NCBI GenBank assembly: GCA_037367405.1
Contig: JAZKJV010010131.1
Location: 1 to 64,000, forward strand
Direction: 5' to 3'
DNA from: Ottelia alismoides
Lineage: Eukaryota > Streptophyta > Magnoliopsida > Alismatales > Hydrocharitaceae
Length of the DNA: 64,000 bases
The translations under genes were made by a program, and so were the position numbers. Positions 61,218 to 64,000 of the stretch are shown here, piece by piece. Position 1 is the first letter of the stretch. Each line of letters starts with the position of its first letter. The notes beneath the pieces were generated by a model, which was not told the DNA's origin, ran no database searches, and was given only the letters and a program-made list of their open reading frames with translations.

Positions 61218-62112
61218 GTATGCATGATCCTCACAAATAATGGTTTAACTTGGACAAGCACCTTACACGTAGCTCTTCATGGATGAGGTGGTGCGGGAGC
61301 AGAATCCCTTGGCTTGGGGTAGCAAACGGGTATGTAACAACTAGTGGAGCCATCCATCTTCCTCCATGGAGGGAAGTGCATCTCAACTTGGTCTAGTAGC
61401 ATTGAGGTCTAATGACCGGATGCCGTGGGGTTGCGATAATGCTTCAAAAGAGGGATATTCTACTGGCTCAAGAAGAAAAACTCCTTATGTACATGTTGCA
61501 CCATGTAGAGATGTATATATGTCATAAAAAATACAAAACTCTAAAAAAGGGGCATGCCTGATTGAAAATAGAATGTCTACTGGAGTGTATATAGTTGAAT
61601 AAGCAAAGCTTATGTGATCTATTGTCTCATCTCACGGAAGCTTGTAGCTGGAGACTTAGCTACACTGGTTAAGCTCCACAGGATATGTTGTTGCACTGGT
61701 CACGGTCCATTCTCTTTTTTCTCCTTTTGAGATGGTTGAACTTGAACTTAGAAGGGAATACCCCGCTCCTCGAAGAAAGAGTTGCTAGATTGGGAGATCA
61801 GAGTTACCTTATTGAGGGAGGTTGTTTCTTTACCACTTTTGAGACGGGGAACTATATATCACTTACACAGTACAAGTAAAGATTCATAGTCATTAGAATT
61901 TGTGTATGTAGACTTGTTCAGACCTGATTGTTGAGGAGACCTGACCATAGATTGTGGAATTTGAAGGTCATTGAGTCTTAAAACCGTTTCACAATAAGGT
62001 TCTGCCAAATTAATAATCAAAAGGTAAGTTTAATAATCAACCTTAATTCTTCCTTTTTCCTTTCTTTCTTTTTTTTCACTTCTTTTTCAAATAAGTGTTT
62101 GCTAAGGGACTA
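61218..62112 (+). mobile_element. Probable internal part of another Tat-like element
   Basis: No genes. Position and word content (for example 'gttgaggag' and 'gagagttgctagattgg') roughly resemble the last kilobase of the internal regions at 9300-9769 and 21900-22340. The left end is unclear. Confidence 0.4.
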
Positions 62113-62134
62113 GCAAAGTTAAAGTACAGGGAGA
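62113..62134 (+). other. Polypurine tract before LTR F
   Basis: AGCAAAGTTAAAGTACAGGG, equivalent to AGCATAGTTTAAGTATAGGG before LTRs C and E. Confidence 0.6.
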
Positions 62135-64000
62135 TGATGAATCTATGATTCTCATACTTTATTCTTTTATTTTAGACAAATCTTTTAGCAAAAACATCTT
62201 TATATATATATTAAAACCAATAGATGAGCATTCACTATGCATTTGTTAATATTTTATAATTAACACCTATTTTACCAAAATAAAAGAATAAAGAAAAAAA
62301 GAAAAAGAAATAAAGGAGTAATTATGCAATAAGTACAAACTGACCCGAACCTTGAGAGAAGGTCAATTATTGACCTGATCGACAAGGAATAAAGTAGAGA
62401 AAGATAAGGTCTTCAAATATCTAGTATATTCTTCACTATTTATTTCCTATATATATCATTCCCTTATTTTATTCATCAATAAAAAACGACCTCCAATAAA
62501 TTATTTCGTTAAAAAAAACTTGTAAATAAAAATACTTTCCAATCAATAAAAATAAATGAAAAATCAATTGATGTTCATAGTGTAAATAATACCACTCATA
62601 AAAGACCGCAAAAGAGAACTTAACGGATCAATTCCAGCTCCATATGAACTCCAATTCTTCCAAAATCACTTTTATCGGACTCTAAATTAACTTTACAATG
62701 AGGGTGGTTTCATAATTTTTGGAGTTACAGTATGGAAATTGTCTTTTTGAGTGTGTTACATAGCTATGCAGTACCTATACATGTATATATTTATTTACGT
62801 ATTTATTTTGTACATAATTTGTATATATTGTATTTTTAAATACTTGTACATACTCCCAATAAATTTACAAAATTAAAATTAAAATCATAAAATGCAAAAT
62901 ATATTAAAAGGAAAATCAATTTCTCATTATACAAAATAGCCATACATGTATATATGGTACAAAACAACTAATTATTTAACAATTATTTTTATTTTGTAAA
63001 AATCAAATAAAAATGTGTTTATATTCCTCTAAATATTTTGTAAATAAATAAAATAAAAAAATGTATTTTTGTAAAAATAATAAATAAAAATACAAGTATA
63101 TAATATATAAGTATATTATACATGTATATAATAACTACACTGCATATACCATATATATTTATTAATAAAAATAATTAAAAATCACAGAAAAGTAATCTGA
63201 AAAATAACAAATAATTTTCATTTTAATCGTTTTTTATTTTAAAATCATTTACTATTTCTTATTTATTAGTCTTTGATTTTTGAATTTCCTGAATTCTCGT
63301 TAGTCAACCCGAGTCCATTGACCCGGGTCCACCCTCCCTTCTACAGGGTCTGATTCAGACATCTGTTGTTGAACCTCATTTCTCCCATTTATCGTGCTTG
63401 AATCCGGTCAAGTTCTTCCTTGAAATCCGGACCCCTAGATTCCTTGTAGATCCAAGATCCTCGTGGATCTCTAGGTGTCGTTGGATCTTCCTAGAGTTTC
63501 TCTCATTCTTCTGATCTTTCTGGAACCTAGAGCTGCCAATAAATTTGCTCCTCTTCCTTCGTCACTCGCCAGCTCGTCCCTCGTGCCACCATTACTCCAC
63601 TAACACCTCCAGGGTAGTGACAGGGTCCTCGGGTCCCTTTGGAAGCTTGGATCGATGCCAAGTAGCACGTAGCATATCTCGTGGCCAAAGCTCCGCTGCG
63701 AAAAGCCTCTCAGGCCTTTCACCACCTAATTGAGGCTATAACCTTGCCTCCTACTTCCACCGCACTTCGCCATTCAACGTAGCATGCTCAAGTATCATCT
63801 TTTCCCATGCATTTCATTATTCCACTCCGATTTAGCTCATCAGTCACTACCTTCAACTTTTGCTTCGGTCATCGGACTGGAGCCTCATCCCTCACATCCA
63901 TCCACTTCGATCTAATGCCCATATCATCGGTCATCTCCTCACGCAACCTGACCCCCCAACATCTTGCTCAACGAAGCGAGATTAGGATCGATCTCCTCCA
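62135..64000 (+). mobile_element. LTR F, 5' part (Tat-like), runs off the window
   Basis: Starts TGATGAATC like LTRs B and C. The first kilobase is very AT-rich; from about 63300 it becomes C-rich, as in the other LTRs of this group. The frame at 63545-63733 is probably chance. Confidence 0.55.

Overview
This window is repeat-dense nuclear DNA from a flowering plant. The evidence is nested LTR retrotransposons, hAT and Mutator-like transposons and RTE-type LINEs, together with plant-type pieces of dihydroorotase, a B-box zinc finger protein and pheophytinase. The GC-rich 5' coding ends of the captured genes lean towards a monocot, but that is only an inference. Almost every open reading frame in the window is chance or transposon debris. 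The only credible host gene is a dihydroorotase gene on the minus strand. Its last two coding exons (37553-37713 and 30609-30806) are intact and separated by a 6.7 kb intron filled with transposons.

Layout, left to right. At 1-12641 there is a three-LTR composite of Tat/Ogre-like, non-coding 'LARD'-type elements (LTR A, internal 1, LTR B, internal 2, LTR C). LTR B carries a 1434-bp Pack-MULE (5542-6975) with a BBX28/29-like gene. At 12642-16300 lie decayed minus-strand Copia and Gypsy remains. At 16301-25274 is a complete LARD-like element with 2.9-kb LTRs that split the older Gypsy pol. The rest of that pol is at 25280-26562, followed by a 622-bp non-autonomous hAT (26571-27192) and Copia scraps up to about 29850. 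The dihydroorotase exons flank a complete 3.2-kb hAT element (33921-37158) with a dead transposase. At 37945-42250 are three RTE LINE fragments. At 42272-46212 is a minus-strand LTR element without recognisable genes, interrupted by a second Pack-MULE (42575-44153) that carries the 5' end of a pheophytinase gene.

At 49020-56992 is a head-to-tail array of four LTRs and three internal regions of one non-autonomous, Copia-like element (period about 2.55 kb). At 59527-61217 two Copia fragments face each other. From 62135 to the window end another Tat-like LTR begins.

The parts most worth a second look are these. (1) Two Pack-MULEs have perfect 9-bp target duplications and recognisable gene cargo. 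(2) A series of hairpins, each followed by a polypurine tract, recurs in the LARD-like internal regions with paired base changes in the stems. (3) The four-LTR tandem array contains A-rich stem-loops. (4) The dihydroorotase exons would be missed by any annotation based on ORF length.
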